Positions 41,154 through 49,982 of a stretch of DNA of 52,095 bases are shown one piece after another; the first letter of the stretch is position 1; the number at the start of each line of letters is the position of its first letter. The stretch comes from Loktanella atrilutea. GTDB lineage: Bacteria > Pseudomonadota > Alphaproteobacteria > Rhodobacterales > Rhodobacteraceae. The notes beneath the pieces were generated by a model. That model was not told the origin of the DNA. It searched no databases and saw nothing but the letters and a program-made list of their open reading frames with translations. The position numbers and the translations under genes were made by a program. Location of the stretch: positions 1 to 52,095 of the forward strand of contig NZ_FQUE01000014.1 in the NCBI RefSeq assembly GCF_900128995.1. The letters are read 5' to 3'.

Positions 41154-42704
41154 CTAGATGTATTTCACCGTCGTCATCATGCCCGCCGCCATGTGGTAAA
41201 GGTTGTGGCAGTGCAACGGCCATTCACCGGGGTTGTCAGCGTCGAACTGGATCGTGACCATCCCCATCGCCGGGACCAGAACCGTGTCCCGCATCGCGCC
41301 GGATATTTTCTGCCCGTCGATGCCGACGACCTGAAAGTGGTGTCCGTGCAAGTGCATGGGATGCGACATCATGGTCATGTTGTGCATCGTGATCTCGACG
41401 CGGTCGCCCAGAGAGACCTCCAGCGGTTGACGGTTGTCGAAGGTCCGCCCGTCGATTCCCCAGACATAAGTCTGCATGTCACCCGTCAGCATCGCCATGA
41501 TCTGCAGCGTCACAGGTTTGGCCGAAAGCGGCGATGCGGCCACAAGCTGACGTTCCAGTTCCAAAAGGACGGGGGCGGATTTTGTATCGGCGGCCGCGGC
41601 GATCTTCGTGACTGTCGCACCGGACGGTGCCAGCACGATCCCCGTGCGGGCGATGTCCCCTTCGCGCTGCGCCAGCACAGGAACGGCGGCACCGTCGGTC
41701 GGCATCGTGACCTCGATATCGATGCGTTGCGCAATGGCGAGGCCGAACCGGCTGCCGCGCAGGGGTTGGACGGGCATGCCATCGACGGCTTTGACCGTAC
41801 CCTCGATCTGGCCAAGGTCGATCCAGAAGTTTGTCGATGCCGCCCCGTTGATGATCCGCAGCAGGACAGTATCGCCCTTGTCGACACCGACGATTTCAGG
41901 ATCGGTCAGCGTGCGGTCATTGGCGAGATAGGCATCGAAGGTGATATCGTTCAGGTCCATGTCCATGTTGTCCATGGCACCCATCGCCATGCCACCCATG
42001 TTCATCCCCGGCGTTGCCGTGGCACCATCGTTCCCGTTCATGGTCATGCCGGAATGGTCCATCCCCGCCATGCCGCCCATGGCCATCCCCGGCATCGCGC
42101 TCCCGCTGCCGGCGGTACCCATGTCCATCGCTGCCGTACCGGATCCGACGACTGCGGTGCCTTTCCCTTTCAGGGTCGCAAGGATCTCTTCTGGAGGCGT
42201 GAATGAGAAATCGTGCAGCAGGACGACGACCTCCTGCATCTGCGGCTCGCCTTCGCGGACAATAAGGGAGGCGGCCATAAGTTGCGTCTCTTGCAGGCCA
42301 AAGTGCGAATGCATCCAGTTGGTCCCGCCGCGCGGTAGATCGAAGCTGTAAGCCATGGACGCACCGGGTGCGATGGGCTGCTGGGACAGCGGGTTGCCGT
42401 CCATGCCGAACGGGGGCGTCAGCCCGTGCCAGTGCATGATCGTGGCCACGTCGGTCGCGTTGGTCAACGACACGTTGAACCCGCCCGCCGCGTCAAGGAT
42501 CAAACCGGATCGTCCATTGGTATCCGTGATTCCGAAGACGGTCGCAGCCTTGCCGTTCACCTCGATGGTGCGCGTGCCGACCGTCAAGGATTGACGGGGC
42601 GTCGCAGCCCGCGCTGCCGGGCTGAAGCCAAGACCTGCAGCGAGCGTGGTGGACCCGGCGAGAGTCAGAAATTGACGACGGTCAAAGGCGTACTGGTCGC
42701 GCAT
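41154..42704 (-). CDS. Multicopper oxidase with Met-rich insert, Tat-exported
   Basis: 516-residue oxidase with twin-arginine leader (RRQFLTLAGSTTLAAGLG). Copper motifs are HWHG (91-94), HSHFG (132-136), HPMHLHGH and the C-terminal HCHNLYHMAAGM. A Met-rich segment (193-249, for example MPGMAMGGMAGMDHSGMTM) lies between the first and second cupredoxin domains, as in CueO/PcoA-type cuprous oxidases, where it binds Cu(I). It is preceded by a CueR-like dyad at 42764-42783, so copper induction is expected. It differs from the 452-residue oxidase at 25542 in domain plan and is a separate gene family. Confidence 0.88.
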   Translation of the reverse strand: MRDQYAFDRRQFLTLAGSTTLAAGLGFSPAARAATPRQSLTVGTRTIEVNGKAATVFGITDTNGRSGLILDAAGGFNVSLTNATDVATIMHWHGLTPPFGMDGNPLSQQPIAPGASMAYSFDLPRGGTNWMHSHFGLQETQLMAASLIVREGEPQMQEVVVLLHDFSFTPPEEILATLKGKGTAVVGSGTAAMDMGTAGSGSAMPGMAMGGMAGMDHSGMTMNGNDGATATPGMNMGGMAMGAMDNMDMDLNDITFDAYLANDRTLTDPEIVGVDKGDTVLLRIINGAASTNFWIDLGQIEGTVKAVDGMPVQPLRGSRFGLAIAQRIDIEVTMPTDGAAVPVLAQREGDIARTGIVLAPSGATVTKIAAAADTKSAPVLLELERQLVAASPLSAKPVTLQIMAMLTGDMQTYVWGIDGRTFDNRQPLEVSLGDRVEITMHNMTMMSHPMHLHGHHFQVVGIDGQKISGAMRDTVLVPAMGMVTIQFDADNPGEWPLHCHNLYHMAAGMMTTVKYI

Positions 42705-42763
42705 GGGGAGAACTCCGATGTGACTGGTCTGAAAACAGATTTTATCGATGTTTTCCGCTACCT

Positions 42764-42783
42764 ACCTTCCTGCAGGGGAAGGC
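42764..42783 (-). promoter_or_regulatory. CueR-type operator for the Met-rich oxidase
   Basis: On the minus strand, GCCTTCC-CCTGCA-GGAAGGT forms a dyad matching the CueR operator before copZ, 60 bases ahead of the oxidase start. A TTGCC sits where the -35 should be; the -10 is not clear. Confidence 0.65.
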
Positions 42784-42885
42784 AAGTTGCTTTTAAGGCC
42801 GCCGGCCTCAACTCGCGGTTCTGTGATTGCTGTCACATGATTGCAGGGAGCGTGGTGGCAGCACGTCTGTCGGGATTATCATGCG

Positions 42886-43106
42886 CTACAGTTCCACTCG
42901 GCGCAGCCGCAACGCGTCGGCGATGACCGCGACGGAGGAGAGGCTTATCGCCGCTGCTGCAATCATCGCAGATAGAAGCCGTCGCGTAACGGGATAGAGC
43001 AGCCCTGCCGCGCTCGGAACGCCAAGCGCGCTGTGTGCGAGATGACCAAGACGTTCTGCTTGGTATCGTGCAACCTCGCAGGGCTGCTTTGCGAGCCCGC
43101 GTTGCC
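42886..43106 (-). pseudogene. copA: Copper P-type ATPase (CopA) remnant 2, C-terminus
   Basis: Minus-strand reading [10 protein letters not shown] (one frame), then [36 protein letters not shown] and [10 protein letters not shown] (another frame), then a stop. This is the last 60 residues of a CopA-type ATPase, where the family has [20 protein letters not shown] and AAAMSLSSVSVIANALRLR. The rest of the gene, with all ion and phosphorylation sites, is absent. It differs in sequence from remnant 1 at 31118, so two different ATPase genes have decayed in this island. Confidence 0.72.
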
Positions 43107-43242
43107 AAATCGGCTGCATGGAATCGATATCGGTTCGGAAAACCTAGCACTTCTGAAAAACGTCAACGTTATGAGCGCGGCATATGCAGGAAAAACTGCT
43201 TCAACTATGTAGGAAAATTAAAACAATCCTATTAGGACGGAA

Positions 43243-43260
43243 CCCTCCTGCGCGGGAGGT
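43243..43260 (+). promoter_or_regulatory. Metal-type dyad upstream of the membrane-arm operon
   Basis: CCCTCC-TGCGCG-GGAGGT, a perfect dyad with the same half-site spacing as the CueR sites nearby. It lies 80 bases before the nuoA-like start. GGAACC and TTGATT can be drawn at a 19-base spacing (43239-43269), as in MerR-type promoters, though neither hexamer is strong. Confidence 0.5.
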
Positions 43261-43339
43261 CCGTTGATTTAGAAGTTGTGCTAGAACCCACATGGCACAT
43301 CATGTCCGACGACCCCAAGGGAGGGCTCTTCGCATTTCC

Positions 43340-43693
43340 ATGGAAACAATTTTAACTCTTGCCGGAATTTTTGCCTTAACGCTCGTGTTTGTCGTCGGTC
43401 TTCGCGCGGCCGGCTGGTCTGATTTTGCCGGCCCGTCCACGGCACCACAGCAGCGCCCGGTATTGGGCGGTGGCGACCCGCAAACCCATGCATGGCAGCG
43501 TTTCCACGCCCGCTATTACACCATGACCCTGCTTTTCGTCGCCTTCGAGATGGAAATGATGTTCATGTATCCGTGGGCTGTCATCTATGTCGCAGAAGGC
43601 GGCAAGGCCTTGGCCGAGATGGGCATGTTTCTTGCGATCCTGTCCGTGGGTATCCTTTATGGATGGCGTGAAGGCATTTTCAAATGGGAATGA
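43340..43693 (+). CDS. nuoA: NuoA-like membrane subunit
   Basis: 117-residue three-helix subunit of the complex I membrane arm. The conserved LFVAFEMEMMFMYPWAV segment has the acidic residues of the NuoA family, and the preceding loop (GGGDPQTHAWQRFHARYY) is the site of quinone-chamber contact in complete enzymes. The ATG at 43340 is inferred from family length. The stop overlaps the next gene. In this operon it is the first gene, as in ordinary nuo operons. Confidence 0.85.
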   Translation: METILTLAGIFALTLVFVVGLRAAGWSDFAGPSTAPQQRPVLGGGDPQTHAWQRFHARYYTMTLLFVAFEMEMMFMYPWAVIYVAEGGKALAEMGMFLAILSVGILYGWREGIFKWE

Positions 43694-44712
43694 CGTGGAT
43701 CACGCGCCTCGCGGCGGGCGCACGGGTGCCTGTGTTCATCGCGATGGGGGACGGTGCCCCAGCCGCGGCATTGACGCTCTCTCGGCACCCCGGTCTGTCA
43801 GTCGTTGATACGCCACGCGCCGCCAGCATTCTGCTTGTAGCTGGCCAGATGCCTGACGCTCTCATTCCCTATCTGCATCGTCTGCACGACCAGCTGCCGC
43901 ATCCCAGAGCGACGCTTTTGTGGCAGTCCCCTCCCATCCCCTCGTTGCCGGACGCCATTGCAGTCGACGCTGATGATGACATCGGCCGGGCGGTGGCAGA
44001 CGTTTTCGCCGCGGTGCTGGAAGGCAAGCGTGCCTCCGCGCCCGATATCCTGCCTGACGCGCCCCCTTCGGAATGGCGCGGTGTCGGCCCTCACGGGCAA
44101 GGCGGCAAGGGCATGATGGGTGGCACACCTTACGGTCGGCCGATGGCCATGACCGACGACGACATCCGCGACAGGTTGGCGCTGGACAGTTACACAGCTG
44201 CTTTCGGACCGTTCCTGCCGTTCTTTCCGCCCGGTCTGGTCCTGACACTGACGCTGCAGGGCGATGTGATCCAGAAGGTCGTGGTGACGCATCCGCCGTT
44301 CGACCATGACGGGTCACCGCTTGCCACGCTGTTAAACCTGCTCGGTTTGCCAGCACTCGCCACCAGATCATTGGGCGACCGTGCCGACGATCCCGTCCTG
44401 CGGCGGTTGATCCAGCTGTCCGGTGCGCGGTTTGCGATCCCATCCGGGCTGGGTCGATTGCCTGACGGATCGGACGTGCGGACCCGGTTCGATCGCATGA
44501 CCGGGGCAGCGCCGGATGCTGCCTCGCAGGATGCGGGCGACACGACGCTTGAACATTTATTAGTCGGTCTGGAATGGCATGCGGCCATGCTGGTGTTGTG
44601 CAGCCTCGATCCCGCCACATTGCGCGATATCTGCAAAAACAGCGACACGGGTGATCAGGACGAGACGCAGGGCGAATCCGAAAGTGAGATGCACGCGGGG
44701 CATATGTCATGA
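43684..44712 (+). CDS. NuoB/NuoD-like fusion protein without Fe-S cysteines
   Basis: 342-residue protein taking the place of the nuoB, C and D genes. Residues 10-85 align by eye with NuoB or hydrogenase small subunits (VVDTPRAASILLVAGQMP, then LHDQLPHPRATLLW), but the position of the CxxC/CC cluster ligands reads MGDGAPAAAL; no cysteine occurs before about residue 300. Residues 140-310 recall the N-terminal part of NuoD or hydrogenase large subunits (GPFLPFFPPGLVLTLTLQGDVIQKV). The end is acidic with HAGHMS. It could be a structural plug over the membrane arm rather than a redox subunit. A start at 43690 (ATGA overlap) is equally possible. Confidence 0.6.
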   Translation: MGMTWITRLAAGARVPVFIAMGDGAPAAALTLSRHPGLSVVDTPRAASILLVAGQMPDALIPYLHRLHDQLPHPRATLLWQSPPIPSLPDAIAVDADDDIGRAVADVFAAVLEGKRASAPDILPDAPPSEWRGVGPHGQGGKGMMGGTPYGRPMAMTDDDIRDRLALDSYTAAFGPFLPFFPPGLVLTLTLQGDVIQKVVVTHPPFDHDGSPLATLLNLLGLPALATRSLGDRADDPVLRRLIQLSGARFAIPSGLGRLPDGSDVRTRFDRMTGAAPDAASQDAGDTTLEHLLVGLEWHAAMLVLCSLDPATLRDICKNSDTGDQDETQGESESEMHAGHMS

Positions 44713-45617
44713 CGCTGCTGACGGTGCTTGGCATGCTCGTTTTCCTGTGCACCAGCGTTTGGCTGGCGGTTGCTCTTGATACCGCGTGTCGCGGCTGGAT
44801 CTCGGGACAGGGTGCCGATCGCGCGGACGGACCGCTCCGGACGGCAGCCCTGTGGCTGACACAACAGCGGCTGACCACTGAGGCCCCTGACCGGATGAAC
44901 GCGCTATTGTCCATTGCCGGATACATGGCGCTGGCCCTGACCGGGCTCGCGCTGGTGCCGTTGGGACCCGACACGGCGCTGATCGCCCTCCCGACCAGCG
45001 TTGTCCTGTGGGGCGCGTGCGAAGCACTGGTCGTTGTCGTCGTCTTTCTGCATGGCTGGTCCCCGAATGCGCCGCTGGCGATGATCGGGGCCTACCGTTA
45101 TGTCGCGATTGGCCTGCCGATCATGCTGCTCAGCATGTTCGTCCTGATCGCCGCCGCCCTGCCCGCCCAGTCGCTGGACCTGCGCGACATCGTAACGTCG
45201 CAAGCCGATGTCTGGAACCTGATCCGCCAGCCGCTGGGCCTGCCGCTGTTCCTGCTGCTTGGCCTGTCGCTGACCCTGCGCGGCCCGTTCGACTATGCGG
45301 ACAGCGCCGATCTGGCGGGCGGAACCTCTGTCGAGGCGTCTGGACCGGACCGCCTGGGCTGGCAGATCGCGCGGCTGGCGATGCTGACGGAGTTTTCGGC
45401 CATGGCGGCGACCGTCTTTCTGGGCGGCTACCTGGGGCCGGTACTGCCGGGGCCGCTCTGGATCGCTTTGAAGACCCTTCTCGTCATGACCCTCGTGATC
45501 GGCCTGTCGCATCTGGCAGCGCGCATGCCCGTGTCCCGCATGATGAGCCTGATCTGGATGATCCTGTTGCCGCTGTCGTTCGCTGACCTGATCTGGGCAG
45601 GACTGGTGGCGCTATGA
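44709..45617 (+). CDS. nuoH: NuoH/HyfC-like membrane subunit
   Basis: 302-residue membrane protein with about eight helices. GWSPNAPLAMIGAYRYVA and RGPFDYADSADLAGGTSVEASGP correspond to the NuoH segments facing the quinone chamber; in complete enzymes the second reads PFDLPEAESELVAGY, so two acidic residues are changed. Closest in style to HyfC/EchB. It overlaps the fusion protein's stop by four bases. Given the missing cluster subunits, quinone reduction here is doubtful. Confidence 0.78.
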   Translation: MTLLTVLGMLVFLCTSVWLAVALDTACRGWISGQGADRADGPLRTAALWLTQQRLTTEAPDRMNALLSIAGYMALALTGLALVPLGPDTALIALPTSVVLWGACEALVVVVVFLHGWSPNAPLAMIGAYRYVAIGLPIMLLSMFVLIAAALPAQSLDLRDIVTSQADVWNLIRQPLGLPLFLLLGLSLTLRGPFDYADSADLAGGTSVEASGPDRLGWQIARLAMLTEFSAMAATVFLGGYLGPVLPGPLWIALKTLLVMTLVIGLSHLAARMPVSRMMSLIWMILLPLSFADLIWAGLVAL

Positions 45618-46276
45618 CAAAGGATATCTTGTTCTACGCCCTCTCCGCACTCGCGATCTGGAGCGGTTGGCGCGTCTTTCGGGTCGATTCCATGATCCGC
45701 GCGACGTTTGCGCTGATGGTGTCCTTTATCGCTGTGGGTGGCATCGCGCTGCTGATGTCAGCGGATTATATTGGCGTCGCCACCGTCTTCATGATGGCGG
45801 TCGAGATGATGGTCATGGGCCTGTTCATGGTCATGTTCATGATGAACCCCGCCGGCCTGAACCCGATGCAGATGGTCCACCAGTATCGCTTCTCCATCGG
45901 GGCCGGGATCGCCGCCTTCGTGGGCCTGACCGTCGCCATCCTGACGACACCGCTGCCCGATAACCCGTTGCCGCCGGGCGGCGACACGCTGCGCGATCTG
46001 GGGTTCGAACTTCTGGGCAACTCCATGCTGATTTTTGAGACGGCGGGCGTGACCCTTCTGGCAACGATGGTCGGTGCCGTCGTGCTGTCGAGCGCGAGTG
46101 GACGCTTCGGGTCGGCCGGGCAAGGGTCCGTCCCGCCCGGCCTGACCGCAGGCGGTCCCCCGGCGGGTCGCACGGCCGAAGACGGCAAGGGTCATGGTGG
46201 CCACGCCGGCCACGGCATGAGCATGCAGAAAAAGCCCGCGATGCAGGCCCATGACGATCACGGAAAGGGCCACTGA
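45614..46276 (+). CDS. nuoJ: NuoJ-like subunit with His/Met-rich tail
   Basis: 220-residue membrane subunit, five helices, with the NuoJ core IGVATVFMMAVEMMVMGLFM. Helix three is unusually rich in Met (VMGLFMVMFMMNPAG). The last 30 residues (GKGHGGHAGHGMSMQK, then AMQAHDDHGKGH) form a His/Met-rich tail not found in ordinary NuoJ and suited to copper or nickel binding. It overlaps nuoH by four bases. Confidence 0.8.
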   Translation: MTKDILFYALSALAIWSGWRVFRVDSMIRATFALMVSFIAVGGIALLMSADYIGVATVFMMAVEMMVMGLFMVMFMMNPAGLNPMQMVHQYRFSIGAGIAAFVGLTVAILTTPLPDNPLPPGGDTLRDLGFELLGNSMLIFETAGVTLLATMVGAVVLSSASGRFGSAGQGSVPPGLTAGGPPAGRTAEDGKGHGGHAGHGMSMQKKPAMQAHDDHGKGH

Positions 46277-46277
46277 C

Positions 46278-46583
46278 ATGACCCTGACGGCCATTCTGAT
46301 TGTCGCCGCGGCATTGTTCGGCATTGGCCTGTTCGGCGCGCTGTCTCAGAAATCCTTTGTCATGCTGATGATGGGGCTGGAGCTGATGCTGAACGGGACC
46401 CTTCTGGCGACCGTCGGATTCTGGGCCTATAGCCTTGGCGGTTTGCCAAAGGGGCAGTTGCTGGCGATCCTGATCATGGCCGTGATGGCGGTCGAACTGG
46501 CCATTGGCTTTGCGCTGGTCGTGGCGGTCTACCGCAAGCGGCAGGCGGACGTCATCGAATCCATCAAGACGTTGAAGAACTGA
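46278..46583 (+). CDS. nuoK: NuoK-like subunit
   Basis: 101-residue, three-helix subunit. GLELMLNGTLLATVGFW carries the conserved Glu of helix two, and AVMAVELAIGFALVV that of helix three, so the proton-pathway residues are kept. The ATG at 46278 lies one base after the nuoJ stop and its stop overlaps nuoL by one base. Length is normal for NuoK. Confidence 0.88.
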   Translation: MTLTAILIVAAALFGIGLFGALSQKSFVMLMMGLELMLNGTLLATVGFWAYSLGGLPKGQLLAILIMAVMAVELAIGFALVVAVYRKRQADVIESIKTLKN

Positions 46584-48490
46584 TGCTTTGGCTGATCCCC
46601 CTTTTACCGATCGTCACCGGCGCTGTGATCGCAGCGATGGGCGACCGGTCGCGGCGCTGGCTGGGCACGGTTGCTGTCATGGTCTTGGGCGCGACGCTGT
46701 GTCTGACGCTGCTGGCCGCCGCACAGGGCTGGACCGCGACACTGATCTGGAGCGATGCGATCCGTCTGTCCGCCGAACTCACGCCGCTGTCGGCCGCCAT
46801 CGCGCTGATGGTGCCGACGGTGGCGCTCGCGGTGGTGTTTCATGCGACCCAGCACGAGTCGCCGCAGGGTATCGGACGTCTGACCGGACTGATGATCCTG
46901 TTCACCGGCGGGATGCAGCTGGTCGTCGTCGCGGGCGATCTTTTGACGTTGTTGATCGGATGGGAATTGATCGGTGCCTGTTCTTGGGCGCTGATCGCGC
47001 ACAAGTGGCGCGCCATCGAAAACCCTCGGTCTGGTCTTTACGCCTTTGTCGTCACCCGGTTTGGCGATCTGGGCCTTTTCGCCGCCGCCATAGCCCTGTT
47101 CGCAGGGACCGGATCGTTTGATTATGCCGGGATCGCGACGCTGTCAGGGCCATTGTCGTTCATCGTCGCCTACGGGATTTTGCTGTCCGCCGCATCGAAG
47201 GCGGGACAGGTGCCGTTCGCGCCCTGGCTGTTTCGCGCGATGGCCGGGCCAAGCTCTGTATCCGCCCTGCTGCACGCGGCAACGCTGGTGGCGGCCGGGG
47301 CCTACATCATTGCGCTCCTGCATCCGTCCCTGTCGGTTGTCCCGGGGTGGCAGGCAACGACCATCGCGATCGGCCTGACGACGGCTTTGGCAGGCGGCGT
47401 CACCGGCGTCCTGCAAAACCACGCCAAGCGCCTTCTGGCGGCTTCGACCTCTGCCCAGATGGGATTCATGTTTGTCGCTATCGGTGCGGGCTACCCCGGT
47501 GTGGCGGCGCTTCACCTGATCGTTCATGCGACCTTCAAGGCCCCGCTGTTTCTTGTCGCCGGCGCAGCTGGCGATGCGACAGGCAGCTACCGGCTGGACC
47601 GGATGCGGCTGGGGCGGATCATGCCGCTGATTGCGGGGCTTGCGGTCATCGCCGCAGCCGGTCTGGCGGGCCTGCCACTGACCGGCGGCGGCTGGAGCAA
47701 GGAAGAAATCGTCAAGGCCGCAGAACACGCAGACTTCTGGCTCTCGATCGGCGTCATGATCGGCGGTGCCCTTAGTGCCGCCTATGCGACCCGGTTCGTG
47801 CTGCTGGCGTTTGGCCGTCGCAGTGAAGACGACCGCGACATCGCGGCACCGGGTTGGGCGGAAACCGCGGGTATTGCCGGACTTGGCGCCCTGACGCTGG
47901 CGACAGGTCTGCTGTGGGTGTCGCCCCTGTCCGACGCGCTGGCGGCAGCAACCGGGTTCACCCTGCCCGAAGGCAGCACGCTGGGCCTCGTCCTCTCGCT
48001 GATCTGCGTGGCTGTGGGGGTCGCCTCCGGCATCTACGTCGTGCGCCACAACCCCGCCCTTGGCCGCACCGGCGCTGCGGCGGCCGCGTCGGATTGGCTC
48101 GGCCTGCCGACGCTGATCACACGGGGCGTGGTGCTGCCGTTCGATGCGCTGGCGCGCGCTGCGGCACGTTTTGACGACGACATACTGGATGCCGGACCCC
48201 GTAGCGTTGCCGCGCTGGCCCGACGCGGTTCAATGGCGATTGCGGCCATGGACAACCAGGTCGTCGACAAGGGCGTCCGCGCCACCGCCGCCTTTGGCGA
48301 CTGGCTAGCCCGGGTCGCCGACCGTTTCGGAGAAGCGCTGTCGGACGGCATACCCGAGGGCACGGCCGGTATCACCGGCATGCTGGGGCGTGAGGCACGA
48401 CGCCTGCAATCCGGCCTGTCACATCACTACTACGCCTACATCGTCTGCGGCATCTTTGCCGTCGTCGCCATACTCGCTGCAGGAGCCTGA
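46583..48490 (+). CDS. nuoL: NuoL-like antiporter subunit
   Basis: 635-residue antiporter-type subunit. The discontinuous-helix and channel residues are present: GWELIGACSW (Glu of helix five) and ASKAGQVPFAPWLFRAM (Lys of helix seven). Lys/His positions also appear in NHAKRLLAASTSAQMGFM. The C-terminal 130 residues contain an amphipathic stretch like the lateral helix HL (PFDALARAAARFDDDILD) and one final anchor. Proton or cation translocation is probable. Confidence 0.9.
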   Translation: MLWLIPLLPIVTGAVIAAMGDRSRRWLGTVAVMVLGATLCLTLLAAAQGWTATLIWSDAIRLSAELTPLSAAIALMVPTVALAVVFHATQHESPQGIGRLTGLMILFTGGMQLVVVAGDLLTLLIGWELIGACSWALIAHKWRAIENPRSGLYAFVVTRFGDLGLFAAAIALFAGTGSFDYAGIATLSGPLSFIVAYGILLSAASKAGQVPFAPWLFRAMAGPSSVSALLHAATLVAAGAYIIALLHPSLSVVPGWQATTIAIGLTTALAGGVTGVLQNHAKRLLAASTSAQMGFMFVAIGAGYPGVAALHLIVHATFKAPLFLVAGAAGDATGSYRLDRMRLGRIMPLIAGLAVIAAAGLAGLPLTGGGWSKEEIVKAAEHADFWLSIGVMIGGALSAAYATRFVLLAFGRRSEDDRDIAAPGWAETAGIAGLGALTLATGLLWVSPLSDALAAATGFTLPEGSTLGLVLSLICVAVGVASGIYVVRHNPALGRTGAAAAASDWLGLPTLITRGVVLPFDALARAAARFDDDILDAGPRSVAALARRGSMAIAAMDNQVVDKGVRATAAFGDWLARVADRFGEALSDGIPEGTAGITGMLGREARRLQSGLSHHYYAYIVCGIFAVVAILAAGA

Positions 48491-48491
48491 C

Positions 48492-49982
48492 ATGCTGACA
48501 CTCGCCATCCTGATCCCGATGCTGGGGGCACTGGCGCTGGTCCTTTCACCGGGCCTTGGACATGAAAAGGCCCGGTGGCTGTCCATCGGCGCATCGGTCC
48601 TGTCCTTTGCCTGCCTGATCATCGTTTGGGCGCTATTCAGAATCGGAGAAGAGGCACCGGCATTTCAATCCGTGGCCGAGGTGCCGTGGATCCCGTCACT
48701 GGGTGTTGCGTGGCGCGTGGGCGTGGACGGCATGTCACTGGCCCTGTCACTGATGAGCGGCGTGCTGTTCATTGCCTGCATTGCCTGGCCGATGGAACAC
48801 CCGGACCGGCCTATCGCCTATTACGCGTGGTTCCTGTTTCTGGAATCCGTGTCGCTGGGCCTGTTCCTCGTGCTGGACCTTCTGCTGTTCTACGTCTTCT
48901 TCGATCTGAGCCTTGTCGGCATGTTCTTCCTCATCGGGCGATGGGGCCACGACGGCGCAGAGCGGGCAGCGTTGAAGTTCTTCATCTACACACTGGCCGG
49001 ATCGCTCGCGATCCTGCTGGCGATCATCGGGCTGGTCCTGTCGGTCGACCCGATCACGTTCGACATGCGCACGCTGATCGCGGCGCAGCCACTGGCGGGC
49101 ATGGACCTGCGCGGCGGGCTGATCCTGCTGGGCTTCATGGTGGGCTTTGCCGTCAAAACCCCGCTCTTTCCGGTGCACACCTGGTTGCCGCCGGCGCACG
49201 TCATGGCCCCGGGCCCGGTGTCGGCGATCCTTGCCGGCGTGTTACTGAAGATGGGGACCTACGGCATGGTCCGTATCCCATTGCAGATGCTGCGCGAAAG
49301 CTTTGCCGCCTATGCCTTCCCCATCGCGCTGTTCGCGCTGGCCTCAATCCTGTGGGGGGCCGTCGTGGCCCTGGGACAGACCAACCTGAAGCGCCGCATC
49401 GCCTACACCTCGGTCAATCACATGGGCTATACCGTGCTGGGGATCGCCGCCGCCGGGGCCATGCTGGCCGGCGCAGAGAATGCGCGGTCCCTTGCCCTGA
49501 CCGGTGCCGTGGTCGAAATGGTGGCCCATGGCCTGATTACCGGAGCCTTGTTTCTGATCGCAGGCGGGTTCTGGGCGCGCAGCCAGACCTACGATCTTGA
49601 CGCCTTTGGCGGGTTGGCGGGCGTTGCGCCGAAACTGACCGTCGCCGCCGTCATTGCGGCCTTCGCAAGCCTTGGCCTGCCGGGACTGGCGGGTTTCGTG
49701 GCCGAGGTGCAGATCTTCGTCGGCGCCTTTGCCGTGTTCCCCGTGATCGCGGCCATCGGCCTTCTCGGTATTCTGATCACGGCCGCGCTGTTCCTGCGGC
49801 TCTTGCAGCAGGTCTTTTTCGGCGATCTGCCGACCGCGCGGAAAGGCTTTCCCGACCTCAGCCGCCGCGAGGGGGCAATCCTGTCGGTCCTGCTGTTCCT
49901 CGTCGTGCTGATCGGCATCTATCCGCGCTGGCTGCTGGATCTGATCGGCAGTGCAACCCGTGCGATCGTCGGAGGATCGTGA
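48492..49982 (+). CDS. nuoM: NuoM-like antiporter subunit
   Basis: 496-residue antiporter-type subunit. FVFFDLSLVGMFFLIGRWG replaces the usual FFEA: the channel Glu of helix five is Asp here. The Lys of helix seven (VKTPLFPVHTWLPPAHVM) and the Lys of helix eight (LLKMGTYG) are kept. The start at 48492 follows the nuoL stop by one base; the frame is open further back to 48390 inside nuoL. The stop overlaps nuoN as TGATG. Confidence 0.9.
   Translation: MLTLAILIPMLGALALVLSPGLGHEKARWLSIGASVLSFACLIIVWALFRIGEEAPAFQSVAEVPWIPSLGVAWRVGVDGMSLALSLMSGVLFIACIAWPMEHPDRPIAYYAWFLFLESVSLGLFLVLDLLLFYVFFDLSLVGMFFLIGRWGHDGAERAALKFFIYTLAGSLAILLAIIGLVLSVDPITFDMRTLIAAQPLAGMDLRGGLILLGFMVGFAVKTPLFPVHTWLPPAHVMAPGPVSAILAGVLLKMGTYGMVRIPLQMLRESFAAYAFPIALFALASILWGAVVALGQTNLKRRIAYTSVNHMGYTVLGIAAAGAMLAGAENARSLALTGAVVEMVAHGLITGALFLIAGGFWARSQTYDLDAFGGLAGVAPKLTVAAVIAAFASLGLPGLAGFVAEVQIFVGAFAVFPVIAAIGLLGILITAALFLRLLQQVFFGDLPTARKGFPDLSRREGAILSVLLFLVVLIGIYPRWLLDLIGSATRAIVGGS

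Noticed and set aside
47144-48049. Long minus-strand frame opposite nuoL
   Set aside because: Shadow of a GC-rich membrane-protein gene; translation rich in His, Arg and Gln with no domain.
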